Shown here piece by piece: positions 22,205-34,680 of a stretch of DNA of 64,000 bases (position 1 is its first letter; each line of letters begins with the position of its first letter). The position numbers were made by a program, and so were the translations under genes. Under the pieces are notes generated by a model that was not told the origin of the DNA, did not search any database, and saw only the letters and a program-made list of their open reading frames with translations. The stretch lies in assembly GCA_026874595.1 (NCBI GenBank), contig CM049306.1, forward strand, positions 44,890,019 to 44,954,018. The letters run 5' to 3'. The DNA comes from Sipunculus nudus (lineage: Eukaryota; Annelida; Sipuncula; Golfingiida; Sipunculidae).

Positions 22205-25200
22205 TTGTTTGGTTTATGGGGGTTGTTTGGTATGTGGGGGTGTTTTGTTTATGGGGATGTTTTGTATCTTGGGTATTGGGGGGGGGGGGGGGGGTGGGGG
22301 TTGGTATATGGGGTTGTTTGGTATATGGGGTTCTTTGGTATATGGGGGTGTTTAGTATATGGAGTTGTTGGTATATGGGGGTGTTTGGTATATGGGGGTG
22401 TTTGGTATATGGGGTTGTGGTATATGGGGGTGTTTGGTATATGCTGGTGTTTGGTATATTGGGGTTTTTGGTATATGGGGGTTTTTGATATATGGGGGTG
22501 TTTGATATATGGAGGTGTTTTTGGTATATGGGGGTGTTTGGTATATGGGGTTTTGGTATATGGGGTTGTTTGGTATATGGGGTTTTAGTATATGGGGTTG
22601 TTTGGTATATGGGGGTGTTTGGTATATGGGGGGTATTTTGTATATGGGGTTGTTTGGTATATGGAGGGTTGTTTAGTATATGGGGTTGTTTGGTATATGG
22701 GAGTGTTTGGTATAAGGGGTTATGGTATATGGGGTGTTTCTGAATATGGAGGCTATTTGTTATATGGGGTGTGTATTGTTTATGGGGATGTTTTGAATAT
22801 TGGGGGGGGGGGGGGGGGCTGTTTGGTATATGGGGGTATTTGGTATATGGGGGTATTTGGTATATGGAGGGTGTTTGGTATATGGGGGTGTTTGGAATAT
22901 GGAGGGTGTTTGGTATACGGTGTTGTTTGTTATATTGGGGTGTTTTAAATATGAGGGTGTATGGTTTATGGGGGTGTTTGGTTTATGGGGATGTTTTGTA
23001 TATAGGAGGGGGGGGGGGATGTTTGGTATATGGGGTGTTTAGAATATGGAGGGTGTTTGGTAGACGGGGTTGTTTGGTATATGGGGTTGTTGGTATATGG
23101 GATGTTTGATATTGGGGTTGTTTGGTAAAGGGGGTTTTGGTATATGGGGTTGTCTGGTATATGGGGTTTTGGTATATGGTGTTGTTTGGTATATGGGGGT
23201 GTTTAGTATATGGGGTGTTTGGTATATGGGGTTGTTTGGTATATGAGGGTGTATGGTTTATTGGGGTATTTGGTATATGGAGGGTGTTTTATATATGGAG
23301 GGTGTTTGGTATATTGGGATGTTTTGAATATGGAGGGTGTTTGGTATACGGTGTTGTTTGGCATATTGGGGTGTTTGGAATATGAGGGTGTATGGTTTAT
23401 GGGGTGTTTAGAATATGGAGTGTGTTTGGTATACGGGGTTGTTTGGTATATGGGATTGTTGGTATACAGGATGTTTGGTATTGGGGGTGTTTGGTATATG
23501 GGGTTTTGGTATATGGGGTTGTCTGTTATATGGGGTTTTGGTATATGGTGTTGGTTGGGATATGGGGTGTTAAGTGTATGGGGGTGTTTGGTATATTGGG
23601 TTGTTTGGTATATTGGGGTGTATGGTTTATGGGGATGTTTTGTATATTGGGGGGGGGGGGGGGGGGTATTTGGTATATGGGGGTGTTTGGTATATCAGGG
23701 TATTTGGTATATCGGGGTGTTTGGTATATGGGGTTGTTTGGTATATGGGGGTGTTTGGTATATTGGGGGCGGGATGGGGGGGTTGGTATATTGGGTTGTT
23801 TGGTATATGGGGTGTTTGGTATATAGGGTGTTTGATATATTGAGGTGTTTGGTATATGGAGGGTGTTTGGAAAATGGAGGGTATTAGGTATATGGAGGTG
23901 TTTGGTATATGGGGGTGTTTGGTATATGGGGTTTTTGGTATAAGGGGTGTTTGGTATATAGGGTGTTTGTTATATGGGGGTGTTTGGTATATGGGGTTGT
24001 TTGGTATATGGGGGGGGGGTGTATTTATATATGGGGGTATTGTGTTTATGGAGTGTGTTTGGTATATGGGGGGGTATTTGGTATATGGGGGTGTTTGGTA
24101 TATGGGGTTGTTTGGTATATGGGGGTGTTTGGTATATTGGGGGCGGGATGGGGGGGGGGGTTGGTATATTGGGTTGTTTGGTATATGGGGTGTTTGGTAT
24201 ATAGGGTGTTTGATATATTGAGGTGTTTGGTATATGGAGGGTGTTTGGAAAATGGAGGGTATTAGGTATATGGAGGTGTTTGGTATATGGGGGTGTTTGG
24301 TATATGGGGTTTTTGGTATAAGGGGTGTTTGGTATATAGGGTGTTTGTTATATGGGGGTGTTTGGTATATGGGGTTGTTTGGTATATGGGGGGGGGTATT
24401 TATATATGGGGGTATTGTGTATATGGAGTGTGTTTGGTATATGGGGGGGTATTTGGTATATGGGGGTGTTTGGTATATGGGGGTGTTTGGTATATGGGAT
24501 TGTTGGTATATGGGGTGTTTGGAATATGGGGGTGTTTGGAATATGGGGGTGTTTGGTATATGGGGGAGAGTATTTGGTATATCGGGGTGTTTGGTATATG
24601 GGGGAGGGTATTTGGTATATGGGTCTGTTGGTATATGGGCTGTTTGGTATATGGGGTTGTTTGGTATAGGGGGGGTATTTAGTATATGGGGGTATTGTGT
24701 ATATGGCGTGTGTTTAGTATATGGGGGGGGGGGGGTATTTGGTATATGGGGGTGTTTGGTATAGGGGGGTGTTTGGTATATGGGGGTGTTTGGTATATGG
24801 GATTGTTGGTATATGGGGTGTTTGGAATATGGGGGTGTTTGGAATATGGGGGTGTTTGGTATATGGGGGTATTTGGTATATGGGGGTATTGGGTATATGG
24901 AGTGTGTTTGGTATATGGGGGTGTTTGGTATATGGGATTGTTGGTATATGGGGTGTTTGGAATATGGGGGTGTTTGGAATATGGGGGTGTTTGGTGTATG
25001 GGGGAGAGTATTTGGTATATCGGGGTGTTTGGTATATGGGAGAGGGTATTTGGTATATGGGTCTGTTGGTATATGGGGTGTTTGGTATATGGGAGTGTTT
25101 GGTATATGGAGGGTGTTTGGAATATGGAGGGAGGGGGTATTTTATATATGGGGTTGTTTGGTATATGGAGGGTGTTTGGTTTATGGGGTTGTATGGTATA

Positions 25201-25288
25201 TTGGGGTGTTTGGTATATTGGGATGTTTGGTATATGTTTTTCTTTTGTATATTGGGGTTTTTTTGTATTTGAGGTTGTTGGTATTTGT
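22205..25288 (+). repeat. G-rich minisatellite, 16-17 bp unit
   Basis: About 180 units of TTTGGTATATGGGGGTG and length variants (TGGGGTTG, TGGGGTG, TTTTGGTATATGGGG) fill 3.1 kb. G-runs of 3-6 recur about every 13 bases on the plus strand, and runs of up to 18 G interrupt it (for example 22,276-22,294 and about 23,650). A segment near 23,751-24,000 recurs about 378 bp downstream, and another near 24,498 recurs at 24,936, showing segmental duplication inside the array. All three plus frames stay open for long stretches and give Trp-Tyr-Met-Gly-Val-Phe-Gly-Ile peptides; these are repeat artefacts. Confidence 0.95.
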
Positions 25289-25456
25289 CGACAAAGAGAC
25301 AAACAATCTTTGTAAAACCAGCCTCGTGATTAATAACTGGTGCATGAATATACGCAAGTCAATCGTGAATGTACTATTTATTATTTTTCCCAAAAGAATA
25401 ACTTAACTTTATCTTACTTCAGAAAACAATTACAGTTCGACAAGCAGGTAAAAATG

Positions 25457-25493
<37 letters not shown>

Positions 25494-25640
25494 TATAAAT
25501 ATATATATATATATACTGTTAGAAATGGCGTGCACATCTGCATGTTCTAGAATTGATGCGAAACCAATAGCTTGTACTGCCATGCACCCCAACGTTTTCA
25601 TTTGATTAAACTTCGACGTTTGAAAGGCAGGCTGCCGCTA
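25289..25640. other. Spacer with (AT)n tract
   Basis: AT-rich spacer including an (AT)n tract at 25,459-25,516. No gene seen. Confidence 0.6.
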
Positions 25641-25855
25641 GTGTTTGGTATATGGGGGATTCAATCCCTGGCATTTTTAAAAATATTTTCCCAATGAGGT
25701 ATACGTGTATCTCATTGTTTTTAGTTAAGTCTTTTTCCATATCTTCATTGTAGCTTTTGTGCTTTCTATTGTACAGCGCCGACGTAAGAATTCTATTTGG
25801 ATAAAAAGTTAAACAAATATTATAATAATTATAATAATAATTATTATTATTTTAA
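25641..25855 (+). mobile_element. Possible SINE carrying a solo minisatellite monomer
   Basis: It begins with one intact unit of the upstream array (GTGTTTGGTATATGGGG, 25,641-25,657). This runs straight into GATTCAATCCC (25,658-25,668), which matches the B-box consensus GGTTCRANYCC at 10 of 11 positions. A unique body follows, then TGTACAGCGCCGACG and a tail of ATAATAATT-type repeats, as in many SINEs. No A-box was identified, so the SINE call is tentative. Confidence 0.4.
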
Positions 25856-26330
25856 GCTCTTCCCTGGAGACAATCGCGTGACGTGATGCCTGTGGCTCGA
25901 TTTCTATGTTATACCGTCAAGGGTATGTCATAAATTAATATGTCATTAATATCTCGGGTATGGCAGGAATGGCACGGTCCAAGGGGGTGTTACACAACTT
26001 GAAAGGGCTTTTATAGACTATTTCCCCCTAAATTCAAAATGAAAATATGCTCAGCTGGCCTTCTGCAGGGCCACCTTAGAATAATAAGATGACTTATATC
26101 CCGGCTATCCAGGTAACGGAACCTCCTATGTGCTTCGGAGTGTGAAGTATCCTGTTAAGTGTTCTCCGTACGTAATAAAATCGTCGCCTTGGGCACCAGT
26201 TTCACTTTTATTTGTGTCCAGTTGGCTTTGTTTCTTCATGTCTCACCTGTTTTCAGGACTTTGAACTAGAACTGTGGGACGATTGTTTATCAGCCGTTTC
26301 TGACGCATATATTTCTCTCCGGGTTTGCAA
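25856..26330. other. No recognisable feature
   Basis: Unique sequence without supported features. Confidence 0.5.
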
Positions 26331-27490
26331 TAGGACACAGGTTGTGTTTTTCGTTTTTCCTGTCTCTCTGTTTCTGCTTCTGTATAGGAGACAGGTTGTG
26401 TTTTTCGTTTGTCCCGTCTCTCTGTTTCTGCTTCTGTATAGGACACAGGTTGTGTTTTTTTTCGATTTATTGTTTGTCTGTTTCTGCTTCTGTATAGGAG
26501 AAAGGTTGTGTTTTTCGTTTGTCCTGTCTCTCTGTGTCTGCTTCTGTATAGGACAGAGGTTGTGTTTTTTTTATTTCCAGTTTGTCTGTTTCTGCTTTTG
26601 TATAGGACTCAGGTTGCATTTTTCGTTTGTCCTGTTCCTCAGTTTCTGCTTTTGTATAGGACAGAAGTTTTTATGGAATTCTAGTTTGTCTGTTTCTGCC
26701 TCTGTATAGGACACAGTTGTGTTTTTCGTTTTTCCCCGTCTCGCTGTTTCTGCTTCTACATGGGACACAGGTTGTGGTTTTTCGTTTTTCCTGTCTCTCT
26801 GTTTCTGCTTCTGCTTAGGACACAGGTTGTGTTTTTTTTTTTTTTCGTTTGTCCGGTCTCTCTGTTTCTGCTTCTACATGGGACACAGATTGTGTTTTCG
26901 TCTGTCTGCTTGTTTCTGCTTCTGTATAGGACACAAGTTGAATAATTTTTGTTTGACTCGCTCCCTGTTTCTGCTTCTGTATAGGACACAGGTTGTGTAT
27001 ATTTGTTTGTCTCGTCTCTCTGTTTCTGCTTCTGTATAGGACATAGGTTTTTTTTTATTTGTCCTGTCCCTCTGTTTCTGCTTCTGTTAAGGACACAGGT
27101 TGTGTTTTTGTTTTGTTTGTCCGGTCTTCCTGTTTCTGCTTCTGTATAGGGCACAAGTTGTGTATTTTTTTTACCTGTCTCCCAGTTTCTGCTTTAATAT
27201 AGGACACAGGTTGTGTTTTTCGTTTGTCCCGTCTCTCTGTTTGTCCTGCCTCTCTGTTTCTGCTTCTGTTAAGGACACAGGTTGTTTTTTTTTGTTTGTC
27301 CGGTCTTCCTGTTTCTGCTTCTGCATAGGACACGGGTTGTGTTTTTCGTTTGTCCTGTCTCTCTGTTTCTGCTTCTGTATAGGACAGAGGTTGTGTTTAT
27401 TTTCGATTTCCTGTTTTTCAGTTTTGACTTCTGTATAGGACTCAGGTTGTGTTTTTCGTTTTTCCTGTCTTTCTGTTTCTGCTTCTGTAT
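26331..27490. repeat. 54-bp pyrimidine-rich minisatellite, about 21 units
   Basis: Each unit runs TAGGACACAGGTTGTGTTTT, then a T/C-rich stretch with TCGTTTGTCC, then TCTCTCTGTTTCTGCTTCTG. The first two units start at 26,331 and 26,385. Units vary by T-run length, substitutions and short deletions. Because 54 is a multiple of three, the minus strand shows repeated peptides such as SYTEAETERRDKRKTQPV, but indels shift the frame between units, so I do not treat it as coding. Confidence 0.95.
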
Positions 27491-28439
27491 ATCTACATAT
27501 AAACGATACATAAAATGAGTGTGGACGGATTTGAATTCGATTTTTCCTTATAAACTCTAGAATACTAGTTAGTCGACAACACCGCGATAAGCATGGGAAG
27601 GTTATCAAAGTTTGTGCAATATAGACATAATAAAAAATAAGGCAAATGCTGATTTTAAACCATTTTAGATATAAATTTTACAGATAAAACTCATTTATGG
27701 AACCAAGGTCTTTCAGTATTATTCTAATTATTAATATATTTCATTTTCATTATATGGTACTTATTCTCACTAAATGAGGGGTTATTATAACGTTGACCAC
27801 CCCACCCCCATCTTGCTTAAATGTTAGAGATAGATACCCCAATCCCCTGTATTGACGCCCCTGCATGCAGAAGTTGCGATCGATTACTGTGCTGGTGAAA
27901 TTTTAATAAATTATGAAACAATGAGTCCATTGACCTCATCGAAAAGCACTCCTCTATTCCATGTGAAGCCGTATTTTCCAATCACTCATGCTGTAAAGGA
28001 CGGTTTGTCACTGCGAGCCTTGTCTATGGCAGACATTCTCGCGGTTTAACCCCCTGGATTCCAGGGCCGCGGCCCCGTCCAGGAACCAGGTGGATGATCC
28101 CGTCACTGTTTTTGTGATACCCCTACTTTTGGCCAGCGGTCCTTCGCCTGCTTCCAGTAATTGTTTTTTTTTTCAGACAGAAAGGATAACTGGCTGAGTT
28201 TCTTGAATGAAATATTTTTGAATTTCTATTTACTCAATGTCTAAATTCGAAGATTTTTACGATGTATAATTGGGTATTCGCAAATGCATTTAATCATTTC
28301 GACCATATCTTTCCATTTAGTGCGGCGGCTAATGGAAAAATTGTTCAAATTGTGATAAAAGTACCAAATTTGGTACAGTTGTAGTATTGTACACTGGCTT
28401 TCACTGAAGAAATAGTTCCACGAAATATTCATGGTATTT
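27491..28439. other. No recognisable feature
   Basis: AT-rich sequence. No gene supported. Confidence 0.5.
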
Positions 28440-28899
28440 CAGGGGTGGATCCTGCAATTACTTTTGGGGTACCGATGAATAAATTAAATAATTAATAAAA
28501 ATAATGTCTAATCTAAAAGTGTTCGATCAAGGCATTTATTTTGCAGCACATGGAATACAGAAGACTGCTTATGCTCAGACTTTACTTTGAAGTGAAGTTA
28601 ATTCAATTTAACAAGGGATCTGCAATAATTATAATGGAGCAGGATGCATTTATTTATTAAGTATTGTGCAGAACTAACGCGATTTAGCACGCCTTTTTAT
28701 TTTTGTTAACATGTATATATCGCAAACATGTTTAATGTAGATTATAACAAACGTAGGCTTACCATTTATTGTATAATTGACTAAATGTAAATTATTACAT
28801 GTATATAATTATAACTATTTATGTTTGTCAATCAGCCTACTAAAGAGCAAGTTAATTATTTAGTAAAAATGTTTCGGAACTCTGCCTGTCTACTTTTCC

Positions 28900-29520
28900 T
28901 GTACATATGAGGGCTCTAGACCTATTGAATTACAGACCTGTCAGAATTCCAATATGGCCATCACAGCCCAATCGCTGACTTTCTTTCGCATGTGATAACA
29001 ACAACATACTTCAGCTTTCCCAAATTAACAGGGATGATTGGTACATACGAGGGCTTCGGACCTATTGAATTACAGACTTGTCGGAATTCTAATATGGCCA
29101 ACAGATCATAATGGGTAATGTTCTTTCGCACCTGATATATCAACAAGAACATGCTTGATCTTTATCATTATCTCAGGGATCATTGTTGCTCGTGCGGACT
29201 CAATCCCTTCCCAATAACTGAACTGTTAGAATTCCAATATGGCTCCCAGAGCACAATTGGGTATATTCTTTTAAGCGCGATAAAACAACAAGAACAAGCT
29301 TGATCTATCTCATTACACAGAGATGATTGGCACCTATAAGGCCTCCATCTCTATCGAACTGCAGACCTGTCGGAACTCCAATATGGCCACCAGAGCACTG
29401 TCGTTGATTTTCTTTTGCAACAATATGCTTGATCTTTCTCAAATTCACAGGGATCATTGGTGCCTATGAGGGCTTCTGACCTTTTGAAATACAGACTTGC
29501 TCAAAATCGAATATAGCCAA
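28900..29520. repeat. Tandem repeat, about 140 bp x 5
   Basis: The landmark AATTCCAATATGGCC and variants recur at about 28,945, 29,085, 29,230, 29,374 and 29,504, with flanking words such as GAGGGCTTCGGACC, TACAGACCTGTC and GCTTGATCTTTCTCA at matching offsets. Copies are diverged and differ in length by up to 15 bp. This is a medium-length satellite-like array of unknown origin just upstream of the LINE relic. Confidence 0.8.
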
Positions 29521-29734
29521 CAGACTAGATTCCGTCATTTCTATGGCACACATCATTTCAGACATATCTGCTTTAATATTATTTGAACCAGTAGGATTTT
29601 TTCCCTCATACATATGGATAAAAACCTGTTTCTGTTTGTCATATTTTTCAACTTTAACTTAATTTTTCACCCATATGTAAACTAGTCCAGCACTAGCAGA
29701 AATGCTAATTCAGAAATAGCAACTTGGAAGCACA

Positions 29735-32725
29735 TGGACTTAAGAACTAAATTAAATCACTAGAAGTGAAAGAATTGATAAATAGTCAGGTATCGTATGT
29801 ATCACTGAGACTTGGGCAACCACGGATGATGAATTTTCTCATGCATTCCACGAGTACTATGGTTATGGTATAGTAAGGAAGAGTACAGGGAGAGGAGGGG
29901 TCTTAGTTAACGTGCAACAGAAATTAAAGGGTATGATGGTACCTTAATTAATGAAAATAAAGATTTGGCCATAGTTTGCTGCTATATTGCGCAAGCAGGT
30001 TTATCATTCTATGTGGACGAAGATGAAATAAATGGTATCAACAGGCTGGAAAATTTATTGGCAGATACTTAAGCAGAATTTGATGAATTTAATTTAATTC
30101 TCCTTTGTGATTATAATGCTAGAAGTGTAAATATAACAGATATACCAGGAGACTTAATTATGGATTTAACTTCTTTTGGTAGCAGTGTAGTTGATTATGT
30201 AATTGTCAGTAGCTGCCTACTTCATAAGGTAGATGGATCCTGTGTATTATCAGATGATCCGTCCGATCACTTTCCTTTAAGCTGTCCACTCAATATTATT
30301 AGACCAAGGAAAGAGCTTTCGAATGAACACATTTGCGAACTGACAAAATGGTTAACATTTTATCAGACTGATGAAGATAAAACAAATATTCCAAAATCAT
30401 AAGAACAAATAGAATGTGCGTTACTTTTCATCACATTTAATGAAACCTTAGAAACATATCCGGACCAAGCAAGTGAGGCATTGGTTAGTATTTATCAAAA
30501 TATATCCTACAGAAATAAACAAAACTTCCGAGACAACATGAAACTAAAGCAACAAAATGGTGGAACAAAGAATGTGAATTTTGGAAAAATGAAAAATAGA
30601 TAGCTTTGAATAAGTATAGATGTAAAATACCAGATGGCGACTTACTTAATTATTAATAAACAAAACAGAGGTTTAACAAATTATGTGAAGTAAAGAAGGC
30701 AATCATCCAAGCCTCAGAGGTGCAAAAGGTGATAGGTACAAAAGACACTGATTCCATGTGGAAAAACATGAGATTTTTTAATAAAAAGAAAATTGTTACA
30801 GCAGCAGAACCGGTACGTTGGTACAAACATTTTAAGGAACTTTTGAATTCATCAACACATGAAGTTAATCAAGAGTTTAAGAATCATACTCTGGAATATT
30901 TAAAAAATGTATTAGAAATTGAAAATGATACAGAGCTCGATGGACTCATTAACACCGTGTGAAGTACAGAAAGCCATATATGAAATGAAAAGAGGAAAGG
31001 CCCAAGTGCCTGACGGGATAACGGTAGGTATATTGAAAGATACATATCGTCACATATCGTCTCATATATTACAATTATTGAATAGTGTATTAAGAAATGG
31101 ATTTTTCCCAGCCTCTTGAAGCAAAGCATTTATTGTACCAATTCACAAAAAGGCTTCCACCATAGATACTAAAATATTATAGAGGTATTTCATTACTTAA
31201 TACCGTGGGTAAACTATTTACAAAAATATTGGCAAACAGAATTCAAAATTATGTTGATCAAGCTGGATTATTATGTGAAGCACAAGCTGGCTATAGGAAA
31301 GGTTATTCAACAGTGGACCATACATTTTCTCTAATGGGATATGTGCAGAAATATTTAACAAAAAAGAAAAGGTTTTATTACACTTTTATTGATTTTTAAA
31401 CTGATTTGATAGTGTACAACACGATTTATTGTGGTATGTTTCAGTTAAATCTGGGATAAAAGGGAAACTCTTACAGACACTTCAGTCAATATAGAGTCAA
31501 ATGAAATGATTTCTTTTCACAGAGGAAGGATTAACAGATTATTTTGAATGTACTAACGGAACTCGACCAGGATGCATGGTAAGTCCCCTTCTGTTTCCTT
31601 AATTCATAGATGAATTTCATGAACAAATTAATGAAACAGATTGTCATGGTATAAATACTGATTAATATTTGCTAAAACTTAATGACATTAATGTACGCTG
31701 ATGATTTATTATGCTTCAGTGATACAATAGGACGTCTTCAAGAACAAATCAACCAGTTGCAAGTTTTTTTTGTCAATTATGGCTTAAAAAATAATTTAGG
31801 AAAGACAGAAATTATGGTTTTTAGACACGGGGATTCATTAAAAAGAATAGAGATATGGCACTATCAAAAAATACTCAAATTGAAACGGTAAATGACTATA
31901 GGTACTTAGGGGTAATATTCACAAGTACATTGTCATGGTATAAAACAAAGAAAGCGCAGGCAATGCAGGCTGAAAGAGCAGCGACTCTCACAAAAAACTT
32001 TTATGGGAAATATATTATTTTATCAGTGAGCCAGCTATTTTATCTATTTGATTGTATGGATACACCGGTCATTATATATAGTTCAGAGCTGTGGGGCTAG
32101 GATAGATGTGAAATAATTGAAAAGGTGCAATATAAATTTGCAAGTACATTCTAAAAATTTGCTCTTCAGCTCCGTACGCAGCATTATTGGGAGAGTTTAT
32201 AAGCATCCAATGTATGTCGGTCAGTTATTAAGATGTGTAAAATACTGGGCAAAACTAGTACATTATGGCAATAATAGATATCCAAAGCGTATATATAACA
32301 TGCTATTTAATCTAGATATGAATGGAAAACAAACATGGGTTACTCATATAAGAAGGAAAATATGCAGCGCAGGTTTTGGGTATGTGTGGATGAATCAAGA
32401 AGTAGGAGACAGAATATTTTTGGCTAAAATAAAGGAAAGAATTATTGATATGACAGAACAAAATTGGTCTTGTGATGTAGAAGTAAATACTAAATTAAAT
32501 TTATATGGTACTTCTAAATCCATGCTCTCAATTAATGGAGAAATATAATCTGTGTGTGACAAATACCAAGCATAAACAAGCGCTAGCCAGATTGAGATGT
32601 TCATGTCATGATTTTATGATTGAAAAGGGAAGGTATACGCAAGGAGATAGAGTTTGTTGGTTTTCAAGATTTGTTTGTAGAAATAAAACTTTAAAACGCT
32701 GTTTAGTTGTACATTTACGATAACA
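29735..32725 (+). pseudogene. Degraded LINE ORF2 (same family as 41,435-44,849)
   Basis: Broken frames follow the order of the LINE at 41,435: endonuclease start near 29,735 (GLRTKLN), SSVVDYVIVSS and the catalytic SDH at 30,160-30,300, RT palm at 30,919-31,119 (MKRGKAQVPDG), AQAGYRKGYSTVDHT at 31,280-31,320, the active-site MYADD at 31,690, GRLQEQINQLQ after it, ELWG at 32,090, then GFGYVWMNQEVGD (32,370) and LARLRCS near 32,590. Many stops and frameshifts break it up. The C-terminal Cys/His motif is decayed and no poly-A or TTTG tail is visible. It is a dead, older copy. Confidence 0.85.
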
Positions 32726-33365
32726 TTTTAAAAGAATGTACCCTGATAATTAAATATGATTCGCCCCTGATAATTAAATATGATCCGCCCCTGGGAATTC
32801 AGGGGTTTATTTCAGTGCTCATATGGAAATGTCCATAAGCTCATTAATACAAACAACAGATATTTTGCACTAAGAACAATAAAACTGTACATGATTTTTA
32901 TGCACGAAGCAACTTACACATTGTATGGTGAAATATGTTATAATGTTTATACAGCGAACCCATTCTACGTGAGTAGTATTCCCCCCCCCCCCTCCTCATT
33001 GCCCTCCCCCACCGTCTCCTATATTCATCAAAGGAGACATCGACGAGATGTGAATTGAGAATAGTGACTATATACCTTACTTTAAAACAGAATATTTATG
33101 TCATATTGAACAATAAATTAATTTCAGTTAACTACATTTCGTTGAGTGGCAAATAGTCATCTTTTAATTACAAATGTTTACATGAATGAGATCACAAAGG
33201 TAATTTTACATTTCTAATGATGATGTTACTTAAATAGAACCAAATATTTCAAAATTTTTCCCTATCTATAAGGAATGTATAAGATGTAATGTAACTATGA
33301 TGATCTTCCATGTATTTTTCATATAAATTTGAGAACCCCACAATTAACATAGGATCCGCCCCCGT

Positions 33366-33869
33366 TACACTGAGAAGATTTGGTGGAACTAATAAAAAAA
33401 ATGAAAATTTATTATCCAAACTTCATCTCCACCAAAGTTGGTACTATCACAATCTGAACAATTCTTCTGTATTTTGCCGTTAACCGCTGCACTAATTTCT
33501 TTCCTGTATATTGTAGATGAGAAACCAACCTGGTTTCGTCAAATGAATAAAATAATGAGATAAAAATAAAGAAAACTTAATATTTATTACAAAATTTTGA
33601 TACATTATAATTACATTCTCCCCTGTCCCTAGGTTCGCTGGAACCGTTCAAATTTTATTTCCCGTCAATTGGCATACCAATGCATAAACAATTGTTGAAC
33701 TTTAACATTTATTTCCAAAGGCATAACAGATGACATATAAAACAAGAAAAAAAGTCTGCACAGATCTCGAACCAGCTCCTTAAGAAATAAAGGAATTTTG
33801 AAGTAGGACATCAGACAAATTATGGGCGTTCACAAGAATTTTCTGAAAAACATTTAGGAGTTTTCCATG
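33366..33869. other. No recognisable feature
   Basis: AT-rich sequence without supported features. Confidence 0.5.
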
Positions 33870-34680
33870 AACGATTGTGGTTTAATCGTTTGATTGATTA
33901 TATTATTCCGGCAGCTTCCAAAGGTCTGTTTACTTGGTTAAAATGGTTGTACTTGGATGACTGTATCATTTACATGAAAAGTTTTGCAAAAGAACTGAAT
34001 GATGTCCAGAAAAATAGGTTTATAAAAAAATATTATTCAGTTAGAGCAGTCTTTTTTAATCAGAAACAAGATTTTGAAGTGAAAGAATAAAGGGAAATAT
34101 TTTGGATTATTGTATAAAGCTTGAAAGTATAGGAAATTATAGCAGATTTGTTTTTCACAGGAAAATATACATACGTATTAGGAAATATATTAGTCAGCAG
34201 ATCCCTGTTTGTGTTATCAGGTCTATACAGGATCCGTTTTTGTTCAGATAATGTATAGAAAAATATAATTGTATCGAACCGTCTCTGTAACGATACCTCA
34301 TCGACAGCTGCTTACTTACTATGTGACATTGACGCTGTCCTTGACAATCAAGTCACTAGGCCGATAATATCCTCCGCAGACAAGGGCTGCGACCCTGAGG
34401 TCCTGCCTACAGTCAGGTTGTCAGACGGTTTGGCCATTTATCAAAGGAATGGATAATACATCACTTCCCAATTGGTTATTTCCAAAAGTACAAATGTGTT
34501 GGTCTCAAAACGTAAAAGGAAACAAAGGATTATTTTAAATGTTGTACAAGATATCTTGAAAACATGGTTGCATCACAAACTAGAATTCTGCATTCCAAGG
34601 AACGCAAGCCTACGCAATGTGGGGTTCATGTATTGGAACGCTCCCCCAACGGGTGTTTGCATTTACTTATAAAGCCATAC
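33870..34680 (+). pseudogene. Probable Ty3/Gypsy-type pol relic
   Basis: At 33,905-34,040 the frame reads GLFTWLKWLYLDDCIIYMKS, similar to the RT active-site region of Gypsy elements (Y-L-D-D-I-I-x-x-x-K-S-F). At 34,320-34,670, across stops, VRLSDGLAIYQRNG and then QLVISKS and a VGFMYWN-like end resemble the linker and zinc-binding region before the integrase. No LTRs, protease or integrase core were found. It is short, decayed and tentative. Confidence 0.35.

Larger units (their letters stand above)
28440..32793. mobile_element. Candidate hAT-like element ends enclosing a LINE relic
   Basis: The left motif CAGGGGTGGATCCTGCAATT (28,440) faces a right-end motif whose complement reads CAGGGGCGGATCATATTTAA (up to 32,793). 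This terminus is itself duplicated in tandem with a 24-bp period (32,743-32,793). A third inward-facing motif, complement CGGGGGCGGATCCTATG, lies at about 33,348-33,364. CAGGG-starting TIRs are typical of hAT transposons. No 8-bp target duplication is visible for either pairing, so these may be unrelated termini that lie close together. Confidence 0.35.

Noticed and set aside
22192-25406. Many long overlapping open frames encoding Trp/Tyr/Gly-rich peptides
   Set aside because: All plus frames stay open because the 16-17 bp unit lacks stops. The peptides are direct translations of the repeat in every frame, with no conserved single frame.
26212-27608. Cys/Phe-rich plus-strand and charged minus-strand repeat proteins
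   Set aside because: The 54-bp unit keeps frames open, but indels shift the frame between units and there is no start, signal or domain context.
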